From positions 372,001 through 436,000 of the forward strand of contig NZ_FCOA02000002.1 of NCBI RefSeq assembly GCF_001544875.2: a DNA stretch of 64,000 bases, given 5' to 3'. This stretch comes from Caballeronia hypogeia (lineage in GTDB: Bacteria; Pseudomonadota; Gammaproteobacteria; Burkholderiales; Burkholderiaceae). Made by a program: the position numbers and the translations under genes. Numbering within the stretch: the first letter of the stretch is position 1; each line of letters opens with the position of its first letter. A model generated the notes under the pieces. It did no database searches. It was given only the letters and a program-made list of their open reading frames with translations, and was not told the origin of the DNA. Positions 20,296 to 28,227 of this stretch are shown here, piece after piece.

Positions 20296-20886
20296 TCACC
20301 ATTGACGTCGAGCGCGGCGCGCGGAGGCGGGCCGCAGACAATGCGCGATCGCCAGCGCGCCGAGCGATATCAGCGCGATGGACGCGAGTGGGAACGTGCC
20401 GACCGTGTTCGCCGCGATCGCAGCGGGCCGATGTTTTGCAACCAGTTGCAGGCGACGCTTCGTCATGCGCTGGCCAAGCTCGCTCAATCGCGCGGCGAGC
20501 GCGCGTTCGGCGGTGGGCAGCAAGACGGTTTCCTCATCCGCGACATGATGCATGACCTCGCGCATGAGCTGCATGAAACGCGCGTCGTACGCGGCGTCTT
20601 GCGGCCCCATCGCGCGTAGTTTCGCGATGTCTTCGCGCATCTTGTCATGCTCGGGCTTGCTTTTCCTGAGGCGTTCGTCGCCCGGCATTGCATCGCTCAA
20701 CGCGGGATAGAAGATTTCCTCTTCGAGTTGCGCGTGAATCTCCAGCGCCGTGCACGCCAGTTCAACGATGGCGCGCTTTCTCCACCACGGGGTGTCGATG
20801 TGATAACGATGAAACGCCGCCATCACATGCGTGTGATCCATGCGGATCATCGTCGTGATGGAGGGCGAGCAGGATGACATGTCCAC
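20296..20886 (-). CDS. Hemerythrin HHE domain protein with C-terminal membrane segment
   Basis: A 196-residue protein. GTG at 20886 is chosen because GGAG lies 7 nt upstream, whereas the ATG two codons later is too far from it. The HHE pattern of a di-iron four-helix bundle is visible: DHTHVMAAFHRYH (first His), HAQLEEEIFYPAL (His plus Glu), EHDKMRED, and HHVADEETVLLP. After the domain (about residues 15-140) a hydrophobic stretch, TFPLASIALISLGALAIAHCL, suggests a C-terminal membrane anchor. Related proteins bind oxygen or protect against NO/ROS. The function here is unknown. Confidence 0.82.
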   Translation of the reverse strand: MDMSSCSPSITTMIRMDHTHVMAAFHRYHIDTPWWRKRAIVELACTALEIHAQLEEEIFYPALSDAMPGDERLRKSKPEHDKMREDIAKLRAMGPQDAAYDARFMQLMREVMHHVADEETVLLPTAERALAARLSELGQRMTKRRLQLVAKHRPAAIAANTVGTFPLASIALISLGALAIAHCLRPASARRARRQW

Positions 20887-21094
20887 GATGACTCTCCGGG
20901 GCAGGCAGTGTTACTGTGTTTGCAGGGAAATCGCCCGATTGTTTTTCTTGAAGCTTCATGCCGATCTCAGCAAGCCTCGTTCCGGTGCCAGTACGACGCC
21001 GACGCCAGGCGTCCGGTCTTCGACGTGCAACGCGCCGGCCCCGCGAATCAGGCGGGCGAGGGCACGCCGCCGACGCCCTGAATCCGCATGGGCA

Positions 21095-21331
21095 CTATGC
21101 CGAATCCCTCGCATCCGCGAGGATCACGTCGCTCGCCTTTTCGCTGATCATGTAGACCGGCGTAACGATGAAGAATCCCGGAATGCGCGGGAACACCGAT
21201 GCATCGACCACTCTGAGACCGCGCACGCCGCGCACGCCGCGCACGCCGCGCACGCGAACATTCGAATCGACGACGGCGTCGTTGTCGTCTTCGCGGCCCA
21301 TCCGGTTGGTGCACGAGGCGTGGTGGCCCAT
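21095..21331 (-). pseudogene. C-terminal remnant of a GMC-family oxidoreductase
   Basis: Only about 78 codons remain. They read as the end of a GMC flavoenzyme: HHASCTNRMG (active-site His region), DDNDAVVDSNVRVRG, LRVVDASVFPRIPGFFIVTP and VYMISEKASDVI. A normal GMC oxidoreductase is over 500 residues, and its FAD-binding N-terminus would have to lie at higher coordinates, where the lipase gene now stands. The remnant is in frame with the lipase stop codon 30 nt upstream, possibly by chance. Inside it the RGV motif is expanded by a 9-bp tandem repeat. I read it as a gene broken by deletion. Confidence 0.75.
21221..21256. repeat. 9-bp tandem repeat (GCGCACGCC x4) inside the GMC remnant
   Basis: Four head-to-tail copies of GCGCACGCC, the last ending in G. 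On the minus strand they encode repeated R-G-V units (VRGVRGVRGVRG) where an intact GMC enzyme has one such unit before LRVVDAS. Slipped-strand expansion in a sequence no longer under selection is the simplest reading. Confidence 0.85.
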
Positions 21332-21358
21332 GCGTTTTGCAAGTCGCTTCGCTACGGC

Positions 21359-22195
21359 TCAGAAGAACGCGCGCAGGTAGTTGATCGGGGCGTGATCGGC
21401 GAACTCGCGCACATGCACGTTGCCGCGGTGCAGTGCATAGTGCGCGAGGTAGCTTGCGCGCCCCGCGCGTTCGTCGTCGCTTATGAATTCGGGCGCCGGA
21501 TCGACCACCAGTTCGCCTTCATGCGTGATGAAATGCGTTTCGCCGACATGGCGCCAGCCGGGAAAAGGCGGAAGCTTCGTTACGGCGTCACAGCAATCGA
21601 CGATGCGCGTCGTTTTCACCGCGGACAGGCTGTCCACGAAAACCTGATCGCCCACGCGCGGCGAGCCGATGGTCACGAGCGTGACGTCCGGGAGCAGGCT
21701 CGCGAACAGCGTCGCGAGCGCGGCGCCCAGACTGTGACCGCACAGGATCAGCGTGCCGGACGTGGCTTGCCGCGCGCGCAGATAATCGTTGATTTGCGGC
21801 TGTAGCGAAAGGGTCGCGCGAGCGAAGCCGCGATGCACGCGGCCGTGCTGCCATGGCTCGAAGAAGAACGTGGCATCGATGAGCAGGTCTTCGGGCTTGT
21901 CGGGCTCCGTGCCGCGAAAGGCCAGCAGCGTGGTCCGGTCCGCCACGCGAAAGGCGCCGAAGGCCTGCGAGTCCGTTTCTGCCGAAGTGAACGGCGTGAC
22001 GCCGGTGAAGCCCTGTGTCGCGAGCGCAGCCGTGAGCTTCGTCATCCCCTCGTCGTTCGCAATGTCGACGTAGGCGAGGCGGGCGGCCTCCGCCGCGAGC
22101 GGAACCGTCCCGACGACCTTAGACGCTTCGAACAGCGTGGGTCGCAGGCCCGGGTGCAGCAGAGCTTCCGAACTCGGATCGTAATCGATAGGCAT
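21359..22195 (-). CDS. Lipase family protein (class 3, alpha/beta hydrolase)
   Basis: A 278-residue predicted lipase or esterase. The nucleophile elbow is GHSLG (S155). The TIGSPRVGDQVF strand (about 175-186) is typical of class 3 lipases, and the probable catalytic Asp and His are D203 (CCDAVTKLPP) and H252 (YLAHYAL). RGTE near residue 94 is the oxyanion-hole region (usually RGT/RGS). No signal peptide is visible, so it may be cytoplasmic or exported by another route. It is transcribed toward the broken GMC remnant, 27 nt away. Confidence 0.88.
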   Translation of the reverse strand: MPIDYDPSSEALLHPGLRPTLFEASKVVGTVPLAAEAARLAYVDIANDEGMTKLTAALATQGFTGVTPFTSAETDSQAFGAFRVADRTTLLAFRGTEPDKPEDLLIDATFFFEPWQHGRVHRGFARATLSLQPQINDYLRARQATSGTLILCGHSLGAALATLFASLLPDVTLVTIGSPRVGDQVFVDSLSAVKTTRIVDCCDAVTKLPPFPGWRHVGETHFITHEGELVVDPAPEFISDDERAGRASYLAHYALHRGNVHVREFADHAPINYLRAFF

Positions 22196-22377
22196 GTCGG
22201 CTCGCTCCCGCCGGTCGCGCTGGTCGTATCGTGAGAACGTTTGCTAGATGAAAGTTAGAACAGGTTCATCACAAGTCAAGTAGCTTCGTACGCGCGGGCA
22301 CGAGTTCTCGTATCGATTTGGATATCGAAATATATGCCCTTATTTAAGCAGCGAATGTATACAACGCGAGAGCACGA

Positions 22378-23058
22378 CTAGTCCTTGCGCGTATAGCGCA
22401 CCCATAGCACATCGTTGGCAAGCGTCTCGACCGATTCGAGTTTGAGATACGCAGGTTTCTTCCACTTGTCCATCGACACTTCGAACGACGACGTGTGCGC
22501 CTCGCGTCCGTCGACGAGCGGCACCAGCAGCACGCTCACTTCATCCGCGAGTCCTGCGTTGACGAACGCGCCCGACACATGACCGCCGCCTTCGACGATC
22601 AGCTTGCCGATCTTCAGTTCGCGTTCCAGCGTCTCGACGACGCGCGCCAGTTCAATATCGTCCTTGCCGCCGAACACATACGACGCGCCGATCGATTGCA
22701 GATACGCGAGGTAATCGTCCTCGACGCTTTCCGCGAGCACCTCGACGATATGCGATTCGAGCGCCGTCGCGCTCTTCCACGCGACACGTCCTTTCGGATC
22801 GATGGAAATGGCGTACTGGCTCGCATCGCGCCGCGCGAAATGATCGCTGCGCGGAATCGGGCTCTTCGCGAGCCCGCGCGGATAGCCGCGGTCCTTGCCG
22901 TGCGAGATTTCCTGCATCGTGACGCGGCCGCAGACCCACGCATCTGCCTTGAAGCGCGCGGCGGTGTCCTCATAGGTCGGCGACGCGAAGTCGAGGTTCC
23001 AGTTGTCGGTGAGACTGCGGCCATCGATCGACGACATCATGTGGCAAACGATATGCAT
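22378..23058 (-). CDS. RibD C-terminal/dihydrofolate reductase-like domain protein
   Basis: A 226-residue protein. The start at 23058 (MHIVCHMMSSIDG) is chosen because it begins directly with the first strand of the RibD_C fold. Motifs are SSIDGRS, WVCGRVTM, SIDPKGRVAW, VFGGKDDIELA and KLIVEGGGHVSGAFVNAGLADEVSVLLVPLVDG, matching pyrimidine-reductase-like NADPH enzymes. It stands alone, so it is probably not the riboflavin-pathway enzyme; substrate unknown. It is divergent from the YeeE/YedE gene, with 119 nt between the starts. Confidence 0.88.
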   Translation of the reverse strand: MHIVCHMMSSIDGRSLTDNWNLDFASPTYEDTAARFKADAWVCGRVTMQEISHGKDRGYPRGLAKSPIPRSDHFARRDASQYAISIDPKGRVAWKSATALESHIVEVLAESVEDDYLAYLQSIGASYVFGGKDDIELARVVETLERELKIGKLIVEGGGHVSGAFVNAGLADEVSVLLVPLVDGREAHTSSFEVSMDKWKKPAYLKLESVETLANDVLWVRYTRKD

Positions 23059-23177
23059 GAGCGGCTCCGGGCGAAATGAACAGAATTCCTCCATCGTTGC
23101 AAGCTTCGTGCCGCCAGCGAGGCGCACGCAAATGCGCGAAAATACGAGGTTTTCCGCTTCTCCACTCGCAAAACGTC

Positions 23178-24392
23178 ATGTCAGATTTCGCTACCTCCCT
23201 GCCGCGTCGCGCGGACATCAATCCCAGGCCGCTCGCCGTCGCCGCGCTCCTGATCGCGCTGGGGGCCGTTTATCTCGCGCAGAGCGTCGGCGCGCGTCAG
23301 GCCGCGCTCTATGTGGTCGGTGCGCTGCTCGGCGTCGCGCTCTATCACGCCGCGTTCGGCTTCACGTCGGCGTGGCGTGTGTTCATCGCCGATGGCCGCG
23401 GCGCCGGCCTGCGCGCGCAAATGCTAATGCTCGCGGTCGGCGTCGCGCTGTTCTTTCCCGCGCTCGCGGCGGGCTCCCTGTTCGGCATGCCCGTGACCGG
23501 GCTGGTTTCGCCCGCGGGCACCTCGGTGGTGGTGGGCGCATTCATCTTCGGCATCGGCATGCAACTGGGCGGCGGCTGCGCGTCCGGCACGCTGTACACG
23601 GTCGGCGGCGGCAGCACACGCATGATCGTGACGCTCGCCGCGTTCATCGCGGGTTCCGTCATCGCGACCGCGCACATGCCGTTCTGGACCGCGCTGCCGC
23701 AACTGCAGCCGATCTCGCTCGTCAAGACGCTCGGCGCGGGTCCCGCGCTCGCGCTCAACTGGATCGTGTTCGCGCTGATCGCGGCGCTCACGGTCGTCAT
23801 CGAAAAGCGGCGTCACGGCAAGCTCGTCGCCGCGCACGTGCAGCCCGCGCACACCTCGCCGTGGCTGCACGGGCCGTGGCCGATGGTCGCCGGCGGCATC
23901 GCGCTCGCCGTGCTCAACTTCGCGACGCTCGCGCTTTCGGGCCGTCCGTGGGGCATCACGTCGGCGTTTGCGCTGTGGGGTGCGAAGGCGGCCGCCGTGC
24001 TCGGCGTGGATACCGCGAGCTGGCCGTACTGGATGACGAAAGCCAACGCCGCCGCGCTCGCCGCGCCGATCTCGCGGGACGTCACGTCCGTGATGGACAT
24101 CGGCATCGTGCTCGGCGCGATGCTGGCCGCCGCGCTCGCGGGCCGCTACGCCCCCGCGTGGCGCGTTCCGCTGCGTTCGCTGATCGCGGCCGTCGTGGGC
24201 GGGCTGCTGCTGGGTTATGGCGCGCGTCTCGCGTATGGCTGCAACATCGGCGCGTACTTCAGCGGCATCGTGTCCGGCAGTCTGCACGGCTGGCTGTGGC
24301 TCGTCGCCGCGTTCTTCGGCAACGTGCTCGGCACGCGTTTGCGTCCGTTCTTCGGGCTCGAAGTAGAACGCGTGCGGCCGACGTCGTGCTGA
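23178..24392 (+). CDS. YeeE/YedE family membrane protein (thiosulfate/sulfur-compound transporter-like)
   Basis: A 404-residue polytopic inner-membrane protein. ATG 23178 is used because the first transmembrane segment (PLAVAALLIALGAVYLAQ) follows shortly after it. Conserved Cys-containing motifs of the YeeE/TsuA family are present: QLGGGCASGTLYTVGGGST (about residues 132-150) and LAYGCNIGAYFSGIVSGSLHGWLW near the C-terminus. TsuA-type members take up thiosulfate through such cysteines; for this copy the substrate is inference. No sulfurtransferase (TusA) gene is adjacent. Confidence 0.88.
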   Translation: MSDFATSLPRRADINPRPLAVAALLIALGAVYLAQSVGARQAALYVVGALLGVALYHAAFGFTSAWRVFIADGRGAGLRAQMLMLAVGVALFFPALAAGSLFGMPVTGLVSPAGTSVVVGAFIFGIGMQLGGGCASGTLYTVGGGSTRMIVTLAAFIAGSVIATAHMPFWTALPQLQPISLVKTLGAGPALALNWIVFALIAALTVVIEKRRHGKLVAAHVQPAHTSPWLHGPWPMVAGGIALAVLNFATLALSGRPWGITSAFALWGAKAAAVLGVDTASWPYWMTKANAAALAAPISRDVTSVMDIGIVLGAMLAAALAGRYAPAWRVPLRSLIAAVVGGLLLGYGARLAYGCNIGAYFSGIVSGSLHGWLWLVAAFFGNVLGTRLRPFFGLEVERVRPTSC

Positions 24393-24468
24393 TGCGTCAC
24401 ATCGCGCCGTGTGCGGCTTCGCATAGCGCGAAGCCGCACGAGTCGAACCGGCTCGTCGATGCGCTTCG

Positions 24469-25176
24469 TCAGTCGCGCAGCCGCGCGAGGCGACCCTCGC
24501 GCATGGACGAAGCCATGCGTTCGAGCATCACATCGGAGCGGCCGCCGAACTTGATCGAGATGCGCAACACCGCGCCGATCAGTTCGAACTCCTGCACGCG
24601 CCAGGTGCGCGCGACCGTCGCGAACGCCTGATCGATGTCGGCGCCGCTGCGCACGCGCGGCACGAGTTCTTCGAGACAAGCGGCGAGCGGCGACGGCGAA
24701 TTCGCGGACGCGACCTGAAACGCGGCCTGCACGCCGTTGCCGAGGGACACCAGCCGCACGATGTCCTCCAGAAACGCGGGCAACTGCCGTACGATCGTCC
24801 GGCGGCGTTTTTGCGCGCGCCACGCGAGAACGGCGTACGCGCACAGTGCCGACACGGCGAGCGCCCCCAGGGACAGCGCCGGTCCGACGCCCGCCGAGCA
24901 GGCGAGGGCGATCGCGGCTGTGGCGAGCGTCCACATCGAGAGCGCCGCGCGCGGATTGCGCACATCGGCGCGGCGCAGCAGATGGCCGAGTTCAGAGGCG
25001 GCGAACCCATCCATCGATTCGACACGAGCCCCGTTGTCCGCCGCGTTCGGCTGGCGCTCGAAGAACTGCTTCGCGAGCTGTGCGCCGCGCTTGTGAACGC
25101 CGCTGCTCCAGAGTTGCGCGCCGCAAGCCGCGCACAGCAACGCGAGCATGAAAACCCATGCGATTTGGCTAGACAC
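24469..25176 (-). pseudogene. Truncated TadB-like type II/IV secretion system F-domain protein
   Basis: A 235-codon frame with N-terminal membrane segments and a T2SSF/TadB-type domain: RQLPAFLEDIVRLVSLGNGVQAAFQVAS, ARTWRVQEFELIGAVLRIS and GGRSDVMLERMASSMREGR. A normal TadB is roughly 300-330 residues and continues into further transmembrane helices; here the frame stops right after the cytoplasmic domain, and none of the other frames downstream encodes the missing helices. No other tad/cpa genes are nearby. It is most likely a decaying orphan, though a shortened functional protein cannot be excluded. Confidence 0.6.
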
Positions 25177-25478
25177 CGAAACTCCCCCGAATTGGACGGT
25201 CCCTTATGTGCGCCTGGCGCGCATTTCTCGTATACGGCAGCGGCGATCGTTTTCCTGAATGTTGCGAGCTTCGGCGTGTGTGGACGCAGGTCCGGCGAGG
25301 CCCAGCGGTCTTTCGTTGCCACGCGCTTCGCTACGATGATCCGATTCGGGCGCGTCCGCCGTGTGTTGAGTAACAGATCGCGTATGGAGACGACGCTCGC
25401 GCATTCGGAGAATGGGGCCGGGTGTCCCGCCGCACCCAGCTGATGATCGCGCTGACGCGATGTGCGAGAATCGTCGCC
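25177..25478. other. Intergenic region, no gene seen
   Basis: About 300 bp between the TadB-like remnant and the small repeat protein. Short open frames run through it on both strands, but none has a ribosome-binding site or domain-like composition. It presumably contains the promoter for the gene at 25479. Confidence 0.4.
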
Positions 25479-25763
25479 ATGAAAAAGACCACCTTGCTCA
25501 TCGTTCCGGCCTTGTTGATCGCGCTCAGCCCGCTCGCGCATGCCAGCCTCGAATCGGGCGCGCATCAGTTCAAGGAAGACGCGAAGTCGGCCGGACGCCA
25601 GACCGGACACGCGGCGCGCGACGCTGCTCACGCCATTGGCGATGGCGCGAAGTCGGCTGGCCACGCAATTGCCGACACCTCGAAGTCGGCGGGACACGCC
25701 ATCGCCGATACCTCGAAGCGCGGCTATCACGCCACCAAAAAATGGGTGACGGGCGAGGAATAG
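25479..25763 (+). CDS. Small secreted repeat protein, unknown function
   Basis: 94 residues. ATG 25479 is used because it begins a clear Sec signal peptide (MKKTTLLIVPALLIALSPLAHA, cleavage after residue 22); the longer upstream frame would bury it. The mature part is a series of short Lys/Ser/Ala/Gly/His-rich repeats of 11 residues (KSAGHAIADTS, two perfect copies, flanked by the degenerate QTGHAARDAAH and KRGYHATKKWV). The composition suggests an amphipathic, basic periplasmic or extracellular protein, somewhat like LEA-type or apolipoprotein-like repeats. Family not recognised. A terminator follows. Confidence 0.75.
   Translation: MKKTTLLIVPALLIALSPLAHASLESGAHQFKEDAKSAGRQTGHAARDAAHAIGDGAKSAGHAIADTSKSAGHAIADTSKRGYHATKKWVTGEE
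25648..25713 (+). repeat. 33-bp direct repeat, two copies
   Basis: Two adjacent 33-bp units (25648-25680, 25681-25713) encode the same 11 residues with several synonymous differences, followed by the start of a third. The synonymous divergence suggests an old duplication under protein-level selection. Confidence 0.8.
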
Positions 25764-25806
25764 GGCGCGCGTCCGCCCCTCCGCCCGGCCACTCGAATCC
25801 TTCCTG

Positions 25807-25828
25807 ACGCGGCATTCGCCGCGTTTTT
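25807..25828 (+). terminator. Rho-independent terminator after the repeat protein
   Basis: A 7-bp stem (ACGCGGC/GCCGCGT) with a 4-nt loop, followed by a T run ending at 25828. It lies 43 nt after the stop codon. Confidence 0.8.
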
Positions 25829-25852
25829 CATCGCCCCGCTTTTAAGCGTCGC

Positions 25853-25903
25853 TTGACAAGTTTTGTTATCTTTTGTTATTAATAATCGTTCGCATTTGCA
25901 TTT
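25853..25903 (+). promoter_or_regulatory. Sigma70-type promoter overlapped by a Fur-box-like sequence
   Basis: TTGACA at 25853-25858 is followed after 18 nt by TATTAA (25877-25882), a good -35/-10 pair. The -10 and downstream bases (about 25878-25903) read on the minus strand as AATGCGAACGATTATTAATA, close to beta-proteobacterial Fur boxes. The operon downstream (PepSY/DUF3649/DUF3325) is of a kind often iron-repressed. The leader to the first start is about 110 nt. Confidence 0.65.
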
Positions 25904-26001
25904 AACTCGCGGCTCGGCCGGCTTCATCTCATCTTCAGCTTCGATGGCGGGCGCAGTGCGCGGATGAGCGGCGCTGACGCGCAACGATTCGAGAAACTGA
26001 A

Positions 26002-26307
26002 GTGACGACATCAGGCATCGCGCCCCGGCCCACGCCGGTGAACATCATCGGCAAATACGCGCCGCTTGCATCGCGCATCGTCGCGGCGATTTTCGGCGGC
26101 TACGCGCTCGCCGCGCTTGCGAGCGTAGCGGCGCTCGCGCTGCCGATGAGCAAGCCGCAAGCCGTGCTGACCGGCATGCTCGCGAGTTTCCTCGTCTACG
26201 CGGGCGCCGTGATCTGGGTGTTCGCCGTGCGCAGCGCGCTCCGGGCGTGGGCGGGGCTCTTCATCGTCGCCGCGCCGCTGCTGCTCGCCGTGTGGAGTGT
26301 CTCGTGA
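26002..26307 (+). CDS. DUF3649 family small membrane protein
   Basis: A 101-residue protein with a GTG start at 26002 and three hydrophobic helices (about 25-50, 53-75, 80-100). This family is typically found directly before iron-regulated PepSY membrane proteins. It overlaps the next gene by 4 nt (GTGA), indicating translational coupling. Biochemical role unknown; an iron/siderophore-uptake accessory is the likely context. Confidence 0.8.
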   Translation: MTTSGIAPRPTPVNIIGKYAPLASRIVAAIFGGYALAALASVAALALPMSKPQAVLTGMLASFLVYAGAVIWVFAVRSALRAWAGLFIVAAPLLLAVWSVS

Positions 26308-27935
26308 ATTCCGCACGCAACACCACACGAGGCAGCAGTTCAGGCCGCGGCCTTCGCCAGAGCATGTCCGATCTGCACACGTGGGCCGGCCTGCTCGCCG
26401 GCTGGATTCTCTATGCGATGTTCCTGACCGGCACCGTCAGCTATTTCAAGGACGAAACCTCGCAATGGATGCGGCCCGAGCAGCCGCATCAGCGCGAGAT
26501 GGCCGATGCCGCGCTCGTCGCGCAACGCGTCACCGCGACGCTTGGAACCATCGCCGCCGGCAGTCCGCAATGGAGCTTCGAGCTGCCGGGCGAGCGCACG
26601 AGCGTCATCGGGGCGTTCTGGCGCACGCCGAACACCGCGGGCAAGCGTGCATTCGATCAGGCGAGTTTCGATCCGGTGACGGGCAAGCGTTCGGGGGCGC
26701 GCGAAACGCTGGGCGGCGAGTTCTTCTATCGCTTCCATTTCCAGTTCTATTACATGCCCGTGCTATGGGGACGCTGGCTTGCGGGCCTCTGCGCGATGTT
26801 CATGCTCGTCGCCATAGTGAGCGGCGTCATCACGCACAAGAAGATCTTCGTCGACTTCTTCACGTTCCGCTGGGGCAAGGGACAGCGTTCCTGGCTCGAC
26901 GCGCACAACGCGCTCTCCGTGTTCGGGCTGCCGTTTCACGCGATGATCACCTACACCGGCCTCGTCACGCTGATGGCTATGTACATGCCATGGGGCGCGC
27001 AAACCGCATTCAGGACACCCGCCGAGCGTCAGACGATGATGGCGCAACTGAGCGCATTCATTCAGCCGGGCAAGCCAGCCGGACAGCACGCGAGCCTCGC
27101 TCCCGTCGATGCGATGGTCCGCGAAGCGCAGGCGCGCTGGGGCCGCGACAAGGTCGGCCGCGTGACGATCACCAATCCGGGCGATATCACGGCGCGTGTG
27201 GCGGTATCGCGCGGCGAGGCCTCGCGCGTGTCAATGAGCCCGCAATACATGCTCTTCGATGGCGTGACGGGCAAGCTCATCGAAGTGAAGGACCGCGTCG
27301 GCGGCGCGGCCGAGACGCGCGGCGTGCTGTACGCGCTGCATCTCGGCCGCTTCAGCGATCTGCAGTTGCGCTGGCTGTATTTCATCGTGAGTCTCGCGGG
27401 CACGGCGATGGTCGGCACCGGTCTTGTGATGTGGACCGTCAAGCGCCGTCAGAAGCTGCCCGATCCCGCGCGGCCGTACTTCGGCTTCCGGCTCGTCGAG
27501 CGTTTGAACATTGCGGGCATCGCAGGGCTGTCCGTCGCGATGACGAGCTATCTATGGGGCAATCGCCTGCTGCCTGTTGGGATCGCTGCGCGCGATCACG
27601 CCGAGATCAACGTCTTCTTTGCGGTGTGGGGCGCGACCTTGCTCTATGCGATCGCGCGTCCCGCGAAGCGCGCGTGGATCGAGTTGCTGTGGCTCGCGGC
27701 CGCCTTGCTCGCGCTGCTGCCCGTGCTGAACGCGTTGACCACGGACCGTCCCTTCTGGCGCAGCGTCGCGCAAGGCGACTGGATTTTCGCGGGCTACGAT
27801 CTGATGATGTGGGCTTTCGCCGCGTTGCATGCCGCGCTGGCGCTGCGTGTGATGCGTCATCGTCCGCGCGTGAAGACGCAAGCGAAGCATACGGCGCCTG
27901 TCGCGACGCCTCAGCGTGAAAAGGAAAGCGTGTGA
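26304..27935 (+). CDS. PepSY-associated TM helix protein (iron-regulated, PiuB-like)
   Basis: A 543-residue inner-membrane protein. GTG 26304 is chosen because it overlaps the DUF3649 stop (GTGA); a longer in-frame extension would run antiparallel to nothing useful. It has a membrane segment near the N-terminus (WAGLLAGWILYAMFLTG), PepSY-type periplasmic domains, central helices around FMLVAIVSGVITHKKIF, and several C-terminal helices. Conserved His residues (HTWAG, YRFHFQF, DAHNALSVFGLPFHAMI) are typical of the family, which is proposed to reduce or process iron-siderophores. It overlaps the next gene by 4 nt. Confidence 0.88.
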   Translation: MNSARNTTRGSSSGRGLRQSMSDLHTWAGLLAGWILYAMFLTGTVSYFKDETSQWMRPEQPHQREMADAALVAQRVTATLGTIAAGSPQWSFELPGERTSVIGAFWRTPNTAGKRAFDQASFDPVTGKRSGARETLGGEFFYRFHFQFYYMPVLWGRWLAGLCAMFMLVAIVSGVITHKKIFVDFFTFRWGKGQRSWLDAHNALSVFGLPFHAMITYTGLVTLMAMYMPWGAQTAFRTPAERQTMMAQLSAFIQPGKPAGQHASLAPVDAMVREAQARWGRDKVGRVTITNPGDITARVAVSRGEASRVSMSPQYMLFDGVTGKLIEVKDRVGGAAETRGVLYALHLGRFSDLQLRWLYFIVSLAGTAMVGTGLVMWTVKRRQKLPDPARPYFGFRLVERLNIAGIAGLSVAMTSYLWGNRLLPVGIAARDHAEINVFFAVWGATLLYAIARPAKRAWIELLWLAAALLALLPVLNALTTDRPFWRSVAQGDWIFAGYDLMMWAFAALHAALALRVMRHRPRVKTQAKHTAPVATPQREKESV

Positions 27936-28213
27936 CGGGCCTTCTGACTCTCGCTTTCTGCGTGATGGCGTTCGCGTTTCTGGCCTTCTCGATGGACCGG
28001 CATCAGCAGAACGTGTTCGGACGCGAGCTTCGCGCCGGGCAATCTCGCGGCTTTCGCATCGCCGGGTGGTGCGGGCTGGTTCTTGCGCTGCGCTTCATCG
28101 TCGGCAATCAGGGCTGGGCGCTCGGGCTCGTCGCATATAGCGGCTGCACGAGTCTTGCCGCTGGGCTCGTGTTCGGCGGGCTTATCGTCCATGAGCGATT
28201 CTCCGCGACCTGA
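27932..28213 (+). CDS. DUF3325 family small membrane protein
   Basis: A 93-residue protein with a GTG start overlapping the PepSY gene stop by 4 nt. It contains three predicted membrane helices (about 1-20, 40-62, 65-88). It is the third member of the DUF3649-PepSY-DUF3325 trio. All three genes use GTG starts and GTGA-type couplings, so stoichiometric translation is likely. Function unknown. Confidence 0.8.
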   Translation: MTGLLTLAFCVMAFAFLAFSMDRHQQNVFGRELRAGQSRGFRIAGWCGLVLALRFIVGNQGWALGLVAYSGCTSLAAGLVFGGLIVHERFSAT

Positions 28214-28227
28214 TGCTCCGGCGCCAC

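Noticed and set aside
21221..21256. Possible CRISPR-like direct repeats
   Set aside because: Units are 9 bp and directly adjacent with no spacers; it is a simple tandem expansion inside a coding remnant.
20840..21805. Plus-strand frame with AHAAHAAHAA repeats
   Set aside because: The repeat is the antisense reading of the 9-bp repeat in the GMC remnant and the frame runs across the lipase gene; not a collagen- or ice-binding-like gene.
22260..22377. AT-rich stretch as a possible mobile-element boundary or attachment site
   Set aside because: No inverted or direct repeat, tRNA or integrase is nearby; it looks like an ordinary promoter/terminator gap.
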